From positions 1,778,615 to 1,842,614 of the forward strand of contig NZ_FQUP01000001.1 of NCBI RefSeq assembly GCF_900129325.1: a DNA stretch of 64,000 bases. The letters run 5' to 3'. This DNA comes from Kaistia soli DSM 19436. GTDB taxonomy: Bacteria; Pseudomonadota; Alphaproteobacteria; Rhizobiales; Kaistiaceae. The position numbers and the translations under genes are program-made. Positions 7,199-16,319 of this stretch are shown one piece after another (positions within the stretch are counted from its first letter, which is position 1; each line of letters begins with the position of its first letter). The notes below the pieces were generated by a model, which saw only the letters and a list, made by a program, of their open reading frames with translations, was not told the DNA's origin and ran no database searches.

Positions 7199-8770
7199 AT
7201 GACCGCCATCACCACGGATGCCGCTTCCGCCAAGGACCGGGTCGTCATTTTCGATACGACTTTGCGCGACGGCGAACAGTGCCCCGGCGCCTCGATGACT
7301 TATGAAGAGAAGCTCGAGGTCGCCGAACTGCTGGAGGAGATGGGCGTCGACGTGATCGAGGCCGGCTTCCCGATCGCGAGCCAAGGCGATTTCGAGGCCG
7401 TGCAGGAGATCGCCCGCCGCGCCGGCCCCGATGTCACCATCGCAGGTCTCGCCCGGGCCATTTCCGGCGACATCAGCCGCGCCGCAGAGGCGGTGCGCGT
7501 CGCCAAGCGTCCGCGCATCCACACCTTCGTCTCGACCTCGCCGATCCATCTGGCCCACCAGATGAAGAAGAGCGAGGAACAGGTTCTCGACATCATCGCC
7601 GCGACGGTGGCGCAGGCGCGCAACCTCGTCGAGGACGTCGAATGGTCGGCCATGGATGCGACCCGCACGCCGATTGAATACCTGATCCGCTGCGTCGACG
7701 CCGCGATCAAGGCCGGCGCCACCACGATCAACCTACCCGATACGGTCGGGTACGCCGTGCCGGATGAATATGCCGCGATGTTCCGGGCGGTGATTGAGCG
7801 CGTGCCGAATTCCGACAAGGCGATCTTCTCGACGCACTGCCATGATGATCTCGGCCTCGCCGTCGCCAATTCGCTGGCCGGCGTCGCTGGTGGCGCGCGG
7901 CAGATTGAGTGCACGATCAATGGTCTCGGCGAGCGCGCCGGCAACGCCGCGCTGGAAGAGATCGTGATGGCGATCCGCACGCGCGGCGACGTGCTGCCCT
8001 ATGCGACCGGCGTCGAGACGACGATGCTGACCCGCGCCTCCAAGTTGATCTCGGCCGTTTCCGCCTTCCCGGTCCAGTACAACAAGGCGATCGTCGGCCG
8101 GAACGCCTTCAGCCATGAGAGCGGCATCCACCAGGATGGCATGCTGAAGAATGCTGAGACCTACGAGATCATGACCCCGGAGAGCGTCGGCGTGAAGGCG
8201 ACCTCGCTGGTCATGGGCAAGCATTCCGGACGCCATGCCTTCCGCGAGAAGCTGAAGGATCTCGGCTACGAACTGGGCGACAACGCCCTGGAAGACGCCT
8301 TCAAGCGCTTCAAGGACCTCGCCGACCGCAAGAAGCATGTCTATGACGAGGATATCGAGGCGCTGGTCGGAGATGAAGTCGCGACCGCCAGCGAGACGAT
8401 CCGCCTCTTGTCATTGACGGTCATCGCTGGCACCGGCGGACCCGCCAAGGCGATCATCAGCCTCGATGTTGACGGCACGCATATCACCAAGGAAGTCGCC
8501 GGCAATGGGCCCGTCGACGCGACCTTCAACGCCATCACGGCCATCGTGCCGCATCAGGCCAAGATGTCGCTCTATCAGGTGCATGCCGTCACCGAAGGCA
8601 CCGACGCGCAGGCGGAAGTCTCTGTCCGGCTCGAAGAAGATGGCAAATCTGTCACCGGCCGTGGCGCCGATCCAGATACGATGGTGGCCTCGGCCAAGGC
8701 GTATATCTCGGCGGTCAACAAGATCGCCGTTAAACGCCTCCGCCAGCACGCGCAGGCCGCCAGCGCCTGA
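7199..8770 (+). CDS. leuA: 2-isopropylmalate synthase
   Basis: This 523-residue enzyme catalyses the first committed step of leucine synthesis: acetyl-CoA plus 2-oxoisovalerate gives 2-isopropylmalate. The TIM-barrel start [20 protein letters not shown] holds the metal Asp/Arg motif, [19 protein letters not shown] gives the HxH metal ligands, and [18 protein letters not shown] is the second family signature. The C-terminal 130 or so residues form the LeuA dimer domain that binds leucine for feedback inhibition. Length matches the short LeuA type. It is preceded by a Leu-rich leader peptide and followed by a strong terminator, so it is probably monocistronic. Confidence 0.95.
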   Translation: MTAITTDAASAKDRVVIFDTTLRDGEQCPGASMTYEEKLEVAELLEEMGVDVIEAGFPIASQGDFEAVQEIARRAGPDVTIAGLARAISGDISRAAEAVRVAKRPRIHTFVSTSPIHLAHQMKKSEEQVLDIIAATVAQARNLVEDVEWSAMDATRTPIEYLIRCVDAAIKAGATTINLPDTVGYAVPDEYAAMFRAVIERVPNSDKAIFSTHCHDDLGLAVANSLAGVAGGARQIECTINGLGERAGNAALEEIVMAIRTRGDVLPYATGVETTMLTRASKLISAVSAFPVQYNKAIVGRNAFSHESGIHQDGMLKNAETYEIMTPESVGVKATSLVMGKHSGRHAFREKLKDLGYELGDNALEDAFKRFKDLADRKKHVYDEDIEALVGDEVATASETIRLLSLTVIAGTGGPAKAIISLDVDGTHITKEVAGNGPVDATFNAITAIVPHQAKMSLYQVHAVTEGTDAQAEVSVRLEEDGKSVTGRGADPDTMVASAKAYISAVNKIAVKRLRQHAQAASA

Positions 8771-8797
8771 GGCCCTTCATCTGCTTTCAATGAAAAG

Positions 8798-8820
8798 CGG
8801 CCGCGTCATCGACGCGGCCG
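8798..8820. terminator. Terminator downstream of leuA
   Basis: A perfect 10-bp stem CGGCCGCGTC/GACGCGGCCG with a 3-nt loop is followed by TTTCGTTT on the plus strand and preceded by AAAA, so it may also serve the convergent gene ending at 8869. Confidence 0.85.
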
Positions 8821-8868
8821 TTTCGTTTCAAGTTCTGAAAAGGTGCGGGGCAGGTGCCGCCCCCGCGC

Positions 8869-11085
8869 CTACATCGGCAGAGCGAGCTTGCCGAGGCGGA
8901 GGAACTGCGTCTCGCCGGAATGGTCGTCGACGCCGTCATTGTCGGTGACGGCGAAGGCATTGCCGTCGGCGTCGATCGCGAAGCTCTCGACCTTGTCGAG
9001 CACGTAGCCCTTCGGCGCGGCGAGGGCCGGCAGAAGATCGACGAGATCCTGCTTCGTGACCTTCGGCAGGTCGCCACCGAGCGGGGCCGGCGTCACGCCG
9101 GCGAGCGGCACGAAGGCGAGTTTCTTGATCGCTGCGTCGCGGCCGATCTGGTTGTCGCGCTCGATCACGACGAGGCCACCGGGAACGGCCGTGATCTCCG
9201 AGAGGCCGACCCAGCCCTTGGCGGCCTTGTCGAGCGGATAGTGGACGGCACCCCAGCTCTTCGCCGCCGGCTTGTAGGCGAGGAGCTTGGTGTAGCCCTT
9301 CGGATCGTCCTTCCATTCGCGCTGCACGGCGAGCCACAGGGTCTCGTCGTCGCCACTGCCCGTTACGGTCACGCCTTCGAAGCCGAAGCGCGTCGCGTTG
9401 GCAGCCAGGGCCTCCGGGAGGATGATCTCCTCGAGGATCGCGCCCGTGGCATCGGTGTGGATCAGTTTCGACTGGGTCTTGTTCTTCTCGCGTTCGGGAT
9501 TGCCCTCCGAGGCGAGCCAGAAGCCGCCATCTGCGGCGAGCGCAATGCCCTCGAGGTCTAGATTTTCGGCCGGCTTGCCGTCCTTGGTCACGGTGATCGC
9601 ATCGGTGATCAGGGCCGGGGTCTGCTTCGCATCGATCGTGAGTATGCGACCGATCGACTGTGCGCTGTCGATGACGGCATAGAGCTTGCCAGCAACCTTG
9701 GCGTCGGCAACTGTGCCGGAAAGCGCGGCCCAGCCGATCGGCTTGCCGTCCTTGTCGGCGGAGACGATCGTTGGATAGGCGGCCGGCGCATCGCTGCGCT
9801 CATAGAGCGTCACCACGGAACCGATCAGCCCGTCTTCGCGGAGGTCGTTCTCGGCGGCGGTCACGAAGAGATTGCGCGCGGGGATCGCCAGCAGGCCCTC
9901 GGGGCCGATACCGCCCGGCAGCGCCTGCAGCAGCGTCGGCGCCTTGCCGGTACCCTCGTCCTTGTAGACGCCAACCAGCGAGGCACGCTCCGAACCGATG
10001 AAGATCAGTCGGTCGCCGCCGAACGTCGCAACTTCGGCGCCCTCGGGCTCGTTGCCCTTCTTGTTGCGCTTTTCAGGATAATGGCCGAGGCGGACAGTCT
10101 CGTATTCGAAGGACGTGCCGCTGTCGTAGTCGACGCTGCCATCGGTCTTGAAGATCGTGAATCCGCGGCTGCCCCCCTTCCAGTCGCCCTCGTTGGCGGT
10201 GACGAAACGGTCCGCGTCGATCCACTGCACGCCGTCCGGTTCGCGGGCGACTTCGGTCATCTTGCCTGAAAGATCGATGACGCCGTCCTTCTTGACGTCG
10301 ATGCCGTCGAGATCGACCGTGCCCGCCGGGAAATGCGTCACCACCTTGCCGGTGGCGGCGTCGGCGATGACGATGTGGTTGTTCTCCTGCAGCGTCAGGA
10401 CGATCTGGTTCTTGTCGTTGAAATCGACGAATTCCGGCTCCGGATCCTCGGGGGCTACAGCTGCGAGGCCGGCGACATCGATGAGCGCCTTGCTGGCGCA
10501 ATCGACGCTGCCGTCGGTGCCGATCCTGAATGTCACTAGGCTGCCGCCTGGCAGTTGCGGCAGGGCGCCGTCGTTGATCTCCTCGTCGCGCTCGTTCTCG
10601 ATCGCGATGGCCAGGAACTGGCCATCAGGGCTCATGGCGAGCGAATCCGGCTGGCCGGCGAGATCGCAGGTCGCCTTCACGCTCTTCGTCGCGAGATCGA
10701 CGATGGCGAGATGGCCAGACGGCTGCGCCTTGCTCGCCGAGGTCACGACGCCAACCAGGGCCATGCCGCCGGCGACGACCGTCGAGGTCGGCTCACCGCC
10801 GAGCGCCACCGTTCCGGCGGGCTTCGGCGCCTTGGCGTCGGTGATGTCGATGAGGCCGATCCGCTCGCCGGGGCTGTCGGTGTAGACGAGCGTGTTGCCG
10901 TCGGACGTTGCCGTGATGATCTCTGCGACGGTCGCCTTCTTGGGATCGGCGCCCGCTGGGAGGTTGTCGACGACGTGAAAGGTCGCGATGCGGTTGAACA
11001 TCTCGGCCGCGTCGGCGAGCGGGGCGGCCAGCATGGTGCTGGCGAGCAGCGTGGCGGCGAGGGTGCCTTTGAGGATGGGGTTCAT
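8869..11085 (-). CDS. Secreted esterase-like-activity-of-phytase family protein
   Basis: A 738-residue protein with a signal peptide (GTLAATLLASTMLAAPLADA). The N-terminal half looks like a beta-propeller of surface-layer/alkaline-phosphatase-like type (SPGERIGLIDITDAKAPKPA, LAMSPDGQFLAIAIENERDE). The C-terminal third has the phytase-esterase-like pattern (NLDLEGIALAADGGFWLASE, FGFEGVTVTGSGDDETLWLA, VESFAIDADGNAFAVTDNDG). It is likely periplasmic or extracellular and may hydrolyse phosphate esters, but no catalytic residue can be named. A candidate Pho box 68 bp upstream supports phosphate-starvation control. Convergent with leuA. Confidence 0.8.
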   Translation of the reverse strand: MNPILKGTLAATLLASTMLAAPLADAAEMFNRIATFHVVDNLPAGADPKKATVAEIITATSDGNTLVYTDSPGERIGLIDITDAKAPKPAGTVALGGEPTSTVVAGGMALVGVVTSASKAQPSGHLAIVDLATKSVKATCDLAGQPDSLAMSPDGQFLAIAIENERDEEINDGALPQLPGGSLVTFRIGTDGSVDCASKALIDVAGLAAVAPEDPEPEFVDFNDKNQIVLTLQENNHIVIADAATGKVVTHFPAGTVDLDGIDVKKDGVIDLSGKMTEVAREPDGVQWIDADRFVTANEGDWKGGSRGFTIFKTDGSVDYDSGTSFEYETVRLGHYPEKRNKKGNEPEGAEVATFGGDRLIFIGSERASLVGVYKDEGTGKAPTLLQALPGGIGPEGLLAIPARNLFVTAAENDLREDGLIGSVVTLYERSDAPAAYPTIVSADKDGKPIGWAALSGTVADAKVAGKLYAVIDSAQSIGRILTIDAKQTPALITDAITVTKDGKPAENLDLEGIALAADGGFWLASEGNPEREKNKTQSKLIHTDATGAILEEIILPEALAANATRFGFEGVTVTGSGDDETLWLAVQREWKDDPKGYTKLLAYKPAAKSWGAVHYPLDKAAKGWVGLSEITAVPGGLVVIERDNQIGRDAAIKKLAFVPLAGVTPAPLGGDLPKVTKQDLVDLLPALAAPKGYVLDKVESFAIDADGNAFAVTDNDGVDDHSGETQFLRLGKLALPM

Positions 11086-11152
11086 CTTTGGGTCCGGTCG
11101 CTGGCTGTCGGAAGAGGGGGAGTTCGAAACCTGATGAAATGAGCGGCGCTGG

Positions 11153-11170
11153 ATGACAGGGCGATGACGA
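11153..11170 (-). promoter_or_regulatory. Candidate Pho box upstream of the phytase-like gene
   Basis: On the minus strand, TCGTCAT (11170-11164) and CTGTCAT (11159-11153) form an 11-bp-period direct repeat with a 4-bp spacer. The Pho box consensus is CTGTCAT-N4-CTGTCAT; the match is 5/7 and 7/7. It lies 68 bp before the start codon of the phosphoesterase-like gene. Confidence 0.45.
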
Positions 11171-11379
11171 TGGCCGGTCGCAATCTCCGCAAGTCGTCTT
11201 CACCGCAGAGCGCGCTTTCGCCGATAGCGCCTTGGAATCGAGGCCGAATTCATCCTTTGACCGCGGTGCCGCAACAGAGGATTTCCACAGGCGGCAAAAT
11301 CCCGCTCGTCCCCGCTGGACAGCCCCGGCCGCCTTTGCTACACACCCCCTCGTCGACGCGGCAATGACCGCATCGCGGC

Positions 11380-11455
11380 GGGTGCATAGCTCAGTTGGTA
11401 GAGCAGCTGACTCTTAATCAGCTTGTCCTAGGTTCGATCCCTAGTGCACCCACCA
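11380..11455 (+). tRNA. tRNA-Lys (anticodon CTT)
   Basis: A 76-nt cloverleaf. The acceptor stem GGGTGCA pairs with TGCACCC, the D arm has AGCTCAGTTGGTAGAGC, the anticodon stem GCTGA/TCAGC has loop CTCTTAA (anticodon CTT), and the T arm is GGTTCGATCC. The 3' CCA is encoded. It reads AAG codons. Confidence 0.97.
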
Positions 11456-11781
11456 AAAATTCTCCAAAAAATTCAAGTCTTTCGAGAATTTCCGACCGCG
11501 TGAGGCGGAAGAACCGTTTTACGTGTGACGGCGCGCATTGCGTCGGCTGAGCGCGGGCTCCGAAGTGGCGGATGGTCGCGGACGATCCTCTCGTCACGGC
11601 TGCGGGACTGGCGGCCGCCCTGCAGATCAAATCCTGTCTTTCTGACAATCGCAGCGATCTTCGGGATCAAGCGTTAAGGCTTGGGCCGTAGAAATCGCTA
11701 ATCCGCGAAGGTGCTAGGCGCATTTGGCCTAGATCTCGCGGCGAGATCGATGGCGTTTGTGGACAGGAAAGAGGAATCCCC
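11456..11781. other. Gene-free stretch between tRNA-Lys and the AIM24-like gene
   Basis: No convincing gene is present. AAATTCTC (11457-11464) and GAGAATTT (11484-11491) form an inverted repeat directly after the tRNA that could end its transcript. A 17-bp palindrome occurs at 11732-11748 and is listed separately. Reading frames antisense to the tRNA here are artefacts. Confidence 0.6.
11732..11748. promoter_or_regulatory. 17-bp palindrome ahead of the AIM24-like gene
   Basis: GATCTCGC-G-GCGAGATC is a perfect 8-bp dyad with one central base, 33 bp before the start at 11782. Its size and position suit a dimeric repressor or activator site. No regulator gene is adjacent, so the binding protein is unknown. 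Confidence 0.35.
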
Positions 11782-12471
11782 ATGCAAACCAAGATCATCG
11801 GCAGCGTGTTGCCGGTCCTCGAAGTAGAGCTGCAACCCGGCGAAGGCCTGGTCGGGGTTCCTGAGGCGCTGTCCTGGATGTCGGGAGGCGTGACGCTGCA
11901 CACATCGCTCGGCGCAGGCGGCGGCGGTGGGCTGCTCGGGCTCGTGAGCCGGGCGGTCTCGGGCGCTGGTCTGGTAACCACGGAGTTCCGCGCCTCGGAG
12001 GGTGCCGGTCTCGTTGGCTTCGCGGCCCGCCTGCCTGGCCAGATCATCGAACTCGACGTCGCCGGCGGCAGCTATCTGGTGCACCGCCACGGCTTCCTTT
12101 GCGGCACCAGTGGCATCGTCGTGGCGAGCGGCCTGCAGCAGAATCTTGGCGCCGGCGTGTTCGGTGGCGATGGCTTCGTGCTGCAGAAGATCGAGGGCTC
12201 GGGTAAGGCTTTCGTCGAGCTTGGCGGCGAGATCGTCAAATACGATTTGGCGGCAGGGCAGTCGATCATGGTCCATCCCGGCCATGTCGGGCTGTTCGAC
12301 CAGAGCGTCAATTTCGAGATCACGTCGCTGCGCGGCGTTCATTCGACCTTCTTTGCCTCGGGCGATCTTTTCATGGCGCGGCTCACCGGCCCCGGCCGGG
12401 TGTGGTTACAGACGCTGACGCTGCCTGGCCTTGCCCACAGCATCAGCCATTATCTCCCGAAGCAGGGCTAA
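11782..12471 (+). CDS. AIM24 / TIGR00266 family protein
   Basis: A 229-residue all-beta protein of the AIM24 family (TIGR00266), whose bacterial members are uncharacterised; yeast Aim24 is a mitochondrial inner-membrane protein. Seen here are the family-type start (VELQPGEGLVGVPEALSWMS), a glycine-rich segment (GAGGGGGLLGLVSRAVSGAG), the FFASGDLFMARLTGPGRVWL motif near the C-terminus and a final LPGLAHSI. GAGGAA lies a few bases before the ATG. The stop is 4 bp from the start of the next gene, so the two are almost certainly co-transcribed. There is no signal peptide. Confidence 0.85.
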   Translation: MQTKIIGSVLPVLEVELQPGEGLVGVPEALSWMSGGVTLHTSLGAGGGGGLLGLVSRAVSGAGLVTTEFRASEGAGLVGFAARLPGQIIELDVAGGSYLVHRHGFLCGTSGIVVASGLQQNLGAGVFGGDGFVLQKIEGSGKAFVELGGEIVKYDLAAGQSIMVHPGHVGLFDQSVNFEITSLRGVHSTFFASGDLFMARLTGPGRVWLQTLTLPGLAHSISHYLPKQG

Positions 12472-12475
12472 TCCG

Positions 12476-13510
12476 ATGAACGCGAAGTTCTCCCGTGCCG
12501 CAACTCTGTTTGCCGCGACCCTCATCGCCGGCTCGGTGATCCTGCCGGCGCTCGCAGCCGAGCGACCGGACTATGAGAAGTTCAAATCCGGCACTTTCCT
12601 GCGCTATCTGAACGCCGGCGACGGCCGCATCGAGAAGACTCCCAGCATCGGCCTCTCCTTCGGCGAGCGCGTGCTGCATGCGACGCTCGACTCGGGCTCC
12701 ACGGGCGTCGTCGTCGCAGCGGCCTTTATCCCGAATTTCGACCAGCTCCCGGTGATCGGCGAAGGCAAGCTCACCTATACGAGTTCGGGTCGCGTCATGC
12801 TCGGCTCATGGGTGACGACATCCCTGACCCTCTCGGGTCGCGACGGCGCCTCCGTTACTACCGAGCCGATGCCGGTTCTCGCGGTGACGCGTGTTGCCTG
12901 TCTTGAGACGGCGCGCGACTGCCGGCCGAATGATGATCCGCGCGATATTGCGATGGTCGGCATCGGGTTCGCCCGCGAGGGTGATCGACAGGGCCAGAGC
13001 ACGCCCGACAAGAACCCTGTGCTGAACGTCGCGGCCGAGGGAGAGCATCGAAAGGGTTACGTGCTGACGCCGGAGGGCATCCATATCGGCCTCACGGCCG
13101 AGAACACGCGCGGCGAATTCCGCTTCGTGAAGCTCGAGCGCCAGGCCGACCTGCCGGACTGGAAAGGCGTTCCAGCCTGTATCTCGCTCGGTGGGCAGAC
13201 GCCGCCCGCCTGCGGGTCGATGCTTGTCGATACCGGTGTGGGCGCGATGTTCATGACCGTGCCGTCGTCACAGGTGGCGAGCGGACCGCTTGCCGATGGT
13301 ACATCGGTGGCGATTCTGCTCGGGACAGACGCGGCAAGCGAGCCGCTTTACAGCTTCACGTCAGGCGACATGTCGCCGATGACGCCCTCGGCTATTCATC
13401 TCGATGTCTCGGACAAGCCCCCCTTCGTGAACACGAGCTTCCATTTCCTGAATGGATTTGACGTGCTGTACGACGCCGACGGTGGTTATGCGGGCTTCCG
13501 CAAGCACTGA
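12476..13510 (+). CDS. Secreted pepsin-like (two-lobed) aspartic protease-like protein
   Basis: A 344-residue protein with a signal peptide (AATLFAATLIAGSVILPALA). It carries two Asp-(Ser/Thr)-Gly motifs, LDSGSTG at residues 71-77 and VDTG at 251-254, one per half, as in bilobal pepsins. A flap-like KLTYTSSG with Tyr101 follows the first, IAMVGIGF resembles the pepsin GILGLGF strand, and the C-terminal FLNGFDVLYDADGGYAGFR matches the pepsin end pattern (FLRNYYVVFDxxxxRVGFA). Four Cys (142, 149, 235, 246) could form two disulfides. Family assignment is my inference from motif order; activity is untested. It follows the AIM24-like gene by 4 bp. Confidence 0.65.
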   Translation: MNAKFSRAATLFAATLIAGSVILPALAAERPDYEKFKSGTFLRYLNAGDGRIEKTPSIGLSFGERVLHATLDSGSTGVVVAAAFIPNFDQLPVIGEGKLTYTSSGRVMLGSWVTTSLTLSGRDGASVTTEPMPVLAVTRVACLETARDCRPNDDPRDIAMVGIGFAREGDRQGQSTPDKNPVLNVAAEGEHRKGYVLTPEGIHIGLTAENTRGEFRFVKLERQADLPDWKGVPACISLGGQTPPACGSMLVDTGVGAMFMTVPSSQVASGPLADGTSVAILLGTDAASEPLYSFTSGDMSPMTPSAIHLDVSDKPPFVNTSFHFLNGFDVLYDADGGYAGFRKH

Positions 13511-13657
13511 TCCTGCGCTCTGCGTGGTCATGGCGGCCTGGTGTCCGCCGTGACTGACATTGCCTTGTAAATCGATTGAAAACAGATTGCGCGGATGCGG
13601 CACCTACGGCATGGTTCCTTCAGCCCCACTAAAGAGGGCAGGTTTGGGAGGAATTCG

Positions 13658-14614
13658 ATGTCCAAGACTGCAAGGTCCATCCTTGCCGCCGGCGCTATTG
13701 CGCTCGCGGCCATGTCCACGGCGCCGGTGCGCGCGCAGGCCGAGGATGTCACCATCCTCGCCTCGGTCCCGGGCCTGACATTCCCGTTCTTCGTCCACAT
13801 GATGAACGCCTTCAAGGCCGAAGCCGCCAAGCAGGGCGTAGCGGTGATCGAGTCTGATGGCCAAGTTTCCTCGCCGAAGCAGACGGCCGATATCGAGGCC
13901 GCGATCACCAAGGGCGTTCAGGGCATCGTGATCAGCCCGAACGAGGTCGACGCCATGGCGCCGGCGCTGCAGCAGGCTGTCGAGGCCGGCATCCCGGTCG
14001 TGACGGTCGACCGTCGCGTGGCACAGGTGGAAGGCATCCTCGCCCATATCGGCGCGGACAACGTCAAGGGCGGCGAGGCCCAGGGCGAACTGGTCATGAA
14101 GCTGTTCCCCGATGGCGCGACAATCGTCAACCTGCAGGGCCAGTCGGGCGCCTCGCCGGCGATCGACCGCAACAAGGGCCTGCACAACGTCCTCGACAAG
14201 GCCGCCGACAAGTACAAGATCGTCTTCGAGCAGACGGCTGGCTTCGATCGCGCCAAGGGTCTTTCCGTGACGGAAGCCGCGCTTTCGGGCCTTTCTGAGC
14301 CGCCGAAGGTGATCGTCGCCGCCAATGACGACATGGCGCTCGGTGCGCTCGAAGCCGTGAAGGGTCGTAACCTCCAGGGCATCGCGATCATCGGCTTCGA
14401 TGCGCTGCCCGAAGCGCTGGCCCAGGTCCGCGACGGCGGCCTTACGGCGACGATCGAGCAGTTCCCGGGCAAGCAGAGCGCGATGGGCGTCGATACCCTG
14501 GTCGCTTTCATCAAGGACAAGAAGAAGCCGGCTGAAGCCGTGACGCTGCTGACCCCGGTCGCGATCACCAAGGAAAACCTCAACATCGCCGAGCGCCTCG
14601 GCGAAGTGAAGTAG
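13658..14614 (+). CDS. Sugar ABC transporter periplasmic substrate-binding protein (RbsB type)
   Basis: A 318-residue protein with a signal peptide (SILAAGAIALAAMSTAPVRA). It has the periplasmic binding protein type 1 fold: SVPGLTFPFFVHMMNAFKAE, GVQGIVISPNEVDAMAPALQ, GIPVVTVDRRV, and ANDDMALGALEAVKG followed by IIGFDALPEAL. This is the RbsB/xylose-type pattern, so the ligand is probably a monosaccharide or polyol. GGGAGG lies 6 bp before the chosen ATG, which decides against the upstream in-frame starts. First gene of a three-gene importer operon. Confidence 0.92.
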   Translation: MSKTARSILAAGAIALAAMSTAPVRAQAEDVTILASVPGLTFPFFVHMMNAFKAEAAKQGVAVIESDGQVSSPKQTADIEAAITKGVQGIVISPNEVDAMAPALQQAVEAGIPVVTVDRRVAQVEGILAHIGADNVKGGEAQGELVMKLFPDGATIVNLQGQSGASPAIDRNKGLHNVLDKAADKYKIVFEQTAGFDRAKGLSVTEAALSGLSEPPKVIVAANDDMALGALEAVKGRNLQGIAIIGFDALPEALAQVRDGGLTATIEQFPGKQSAMGVDTLVAFIKDKKKPAEAVTLLTPVAITKENLNIAERLGEVK

Positions 14615-14629
14615 TCCTCGCGCCTACCG

Positions 14630-14662
14630 CGTCCGGACGGCGCCATGCGCGTCGTCCGGACG
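14630..14662 (+). repeat. Inverted repeat between binding-protein and ATPase genes
   Basis: CGTCCGGACG occurs at 14630-14639 and again at 14653-14662, each itself a palindrome, able to form a 10-bp stem with a 13-nt loop. Stem-loops at this place in importer operons commonly protect or terminate the abundant binding-protein mRNA. Confidence 0.55.
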
Positions 14663-14726
14663 CTCGTCTTCCGCTCCCGAACGTCCGATCCCGCAAGACG
14701 CCGCCGTCCCGGCGCCCGAGGTTCTC

Positions 14727-16271
14727 ATGACCGTCGCCGCTGCGCCGCCCCTTCTCAAGATGACGGGCATCGTCAAGAGCTTTCCGGGCGTCAAGGCGCT
14801 CGATGGCGTCGGTCTCGAGGTGAAACGGCAGGAGATCCACGCGCTTCTCGGTGAGAATGGCGCTGGCAAGTCGACGCTCCTGAAGATCCTCGCCGGCGCG
14901 CAATCGCCTGACCAGGGCGAGATCCTGTTCGATGGAAAGCCTGTGACGCTTGCCAATCCGCATGCGGCGCAGCGGCTCGGCATCGTCACGATCTACCAGG
15001 AATTCACGCTCGCGCCGGACATGAGCATCGCCGAGAACGTGTTCATCGGCCGCGAGCCGGGCAGGGGCCCGTTTGTCAGCTGGTCACGCATGGCGGCCGA
15101 GACCGAGAAGCTGATTCGCCGGATCGGCCTTGAACGCAATCCGATGACGCTCGTCCGCGATCTCTCGGTCGCCGAGCAGCAGATGGTCGAGATCGCGCGC
15201 GCGCTTTCGATGGATTCGCGCGTCATCATCATGGATGAGCCGACTTCGGCCTTGTCGCTCGCGGAAGTCGAGAAGCTGTTCAAGATTGTCCGCCGCCTGA
15301 AGGACGAGGGCATCTCGATCATCTTCGTGACGCATCGCCTCGAAGAGGTGATGGAGGTGTGCGATCGGTACACGGTGCTGCGCGATGGCCGCAACGCAGG
15401 GGCCGGCAGCGTTTCAGACATCACCATCGACGGCATCATTCGGCTTATGGTCGGCCGCGAGGTCAATGCGTTGTTCGCCCATCGCGAGGCGAGCGAGCCG
15501 GGGCCGGTTGCGCTGGAAGTCAAGAAGCTGACCCGTCTGCGCACGGCGCAGGATCCGCATGCGACCGAAATCCGCGATGTCTCGCTGCATGTGCGCCGTG
15601 GCGAGATTCTCGGCATCGCCGGGCTGGTCGGTGCCGGCCGCACTGAGACGGCGCGCGCCATCTTTGGCGCCGATCCATTCGATTCAGGCGATGTGTTCGT
15701 CGATGGCGAGCTGGTCACGATCCGCACGCCGCGCGACGCAATCGCGCATGGCATCGGCCTCGTCCCCGAAGACCGCAAGCTGCAGGCCTTGTTCCTGTCG
15801 CAGGCGATCCGCACCAATGTGTCTGTCGCGGCGCTCGACCGCATCGGGCATTTCGGCATCTTCGTCGATGAAGCCAAGGAGCGCGGTCTCGTCGAGGAAT
15901 ATCGCAAGCTTCTGAACATCCGCATGGCGGGCCCGGAGCAGGCCGTCGGGAACCTCTCCGGTGGCAACCAGCAGAAGGTCGTGCTGGCGCGCTGGCTGGC
16001 GCTTAGGCCGAAGGTGCTCATCGTCGATGAACCGACGCGTGGCATCGATGTCGGCGCCAAGGTCGAGGTGCACAATCTCCTGTTCGAGATGGCGCGATCC
16101 GGCATCGCCGTGATTGCCATCAGCTCGGAACTGCCGGAGGTGCTCTCGGTCGCCGACCGCATCGTCACGATGCGCGAGGGACGGGTGACCGGCGAGATGC
16201 TGCGCGCCGACGCGACGCAGGAGACATTGATGGCAATGATGACGCTCGGAACAACGAGCCGCGCCGCCTGA
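14727..16271 (+). CDS. Sugar ABC transporter ATP-binding protein (RbsA type, two ATPase domains)
   Basis: A 514-residue tandem ATPase. Domain 1 has an intact Walker A (GENGAGKST) and Walker B (IIMDEPTSAL), with a signature diverged to LSVAEQQ. Domain 2 has a degenerate Walker A (GLVGAGRTE), the signature LSGGNQQKVVLARWLA and LIVDEPTRGIDVGAK. This asymmetry is normal for the CUT2 (ribose/xylose/galactose) family. It couples ATP hydrolysis to sugar import with the binding protein and permease on either side. Confidence 0.93.
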   Translation: MTVAAAPPLLKMTGIVKSFPGVKALDGVGLEVKRQEIHALLGENGAGKSTLLKILAGAQSPDQGEILFDGKPVTLANPHAAQRLGIVTIYQEFTLAPDMSIAENVFIGREPGRGPFVSWSRMAAETEKLIRRIGLERNPMTLVRDLSVAEQQMVEIARALSMDSRVIIMDEPTSALSLAEVEKLFKIVRRLKDEGISIIFVTHRLEEVMEVCDRYTVLRDGRNAGAGSVSDITIDGIIRLMVGREVNALFAHREASEPGPVALEVKKLTRLRTAQDPHATEIRDVSLHVRRGEILGIAGLVGAGRTETARAIFGADPFDSGDVFVDGELVTIRTPRDAIAHGIGLVPEDRKLQALFLSQAIRTNVSVAALDRIGHFGIFVDEAKERGLVEEYRKLLNIRMAGPEQAVGNLSGGNQQKVVLARWLALRPKVLIVDEPTRGIDVGAKVEVHNLLFEMARSGIAVIAISSELPEVLSVADRIVTMREGRVTGEMLRADATQETLMAMMTLGTTSRAA

Positions 16272-16319
16272 GCGAGCGACGGACGCCGAGAATGACGTCG
16301 AGTGGAGGAAGGCGAGGGC

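Noticed and set aside
10555-11142. Plus-strand 195-residue frame antisense to the phytase-like gene
   Set aside because: It overlaps the signal peptide and beta-propeller coding sequence and shows no motif.
11418-11648. Minus-strand 76-residue frame ending in VGALGIEPRTS over the tRNA gene
   Set aside because: The end is the translated complement of tRNA-Lys; this recurring peptide is a known false-positive type and the frame has no other gene-like feature.
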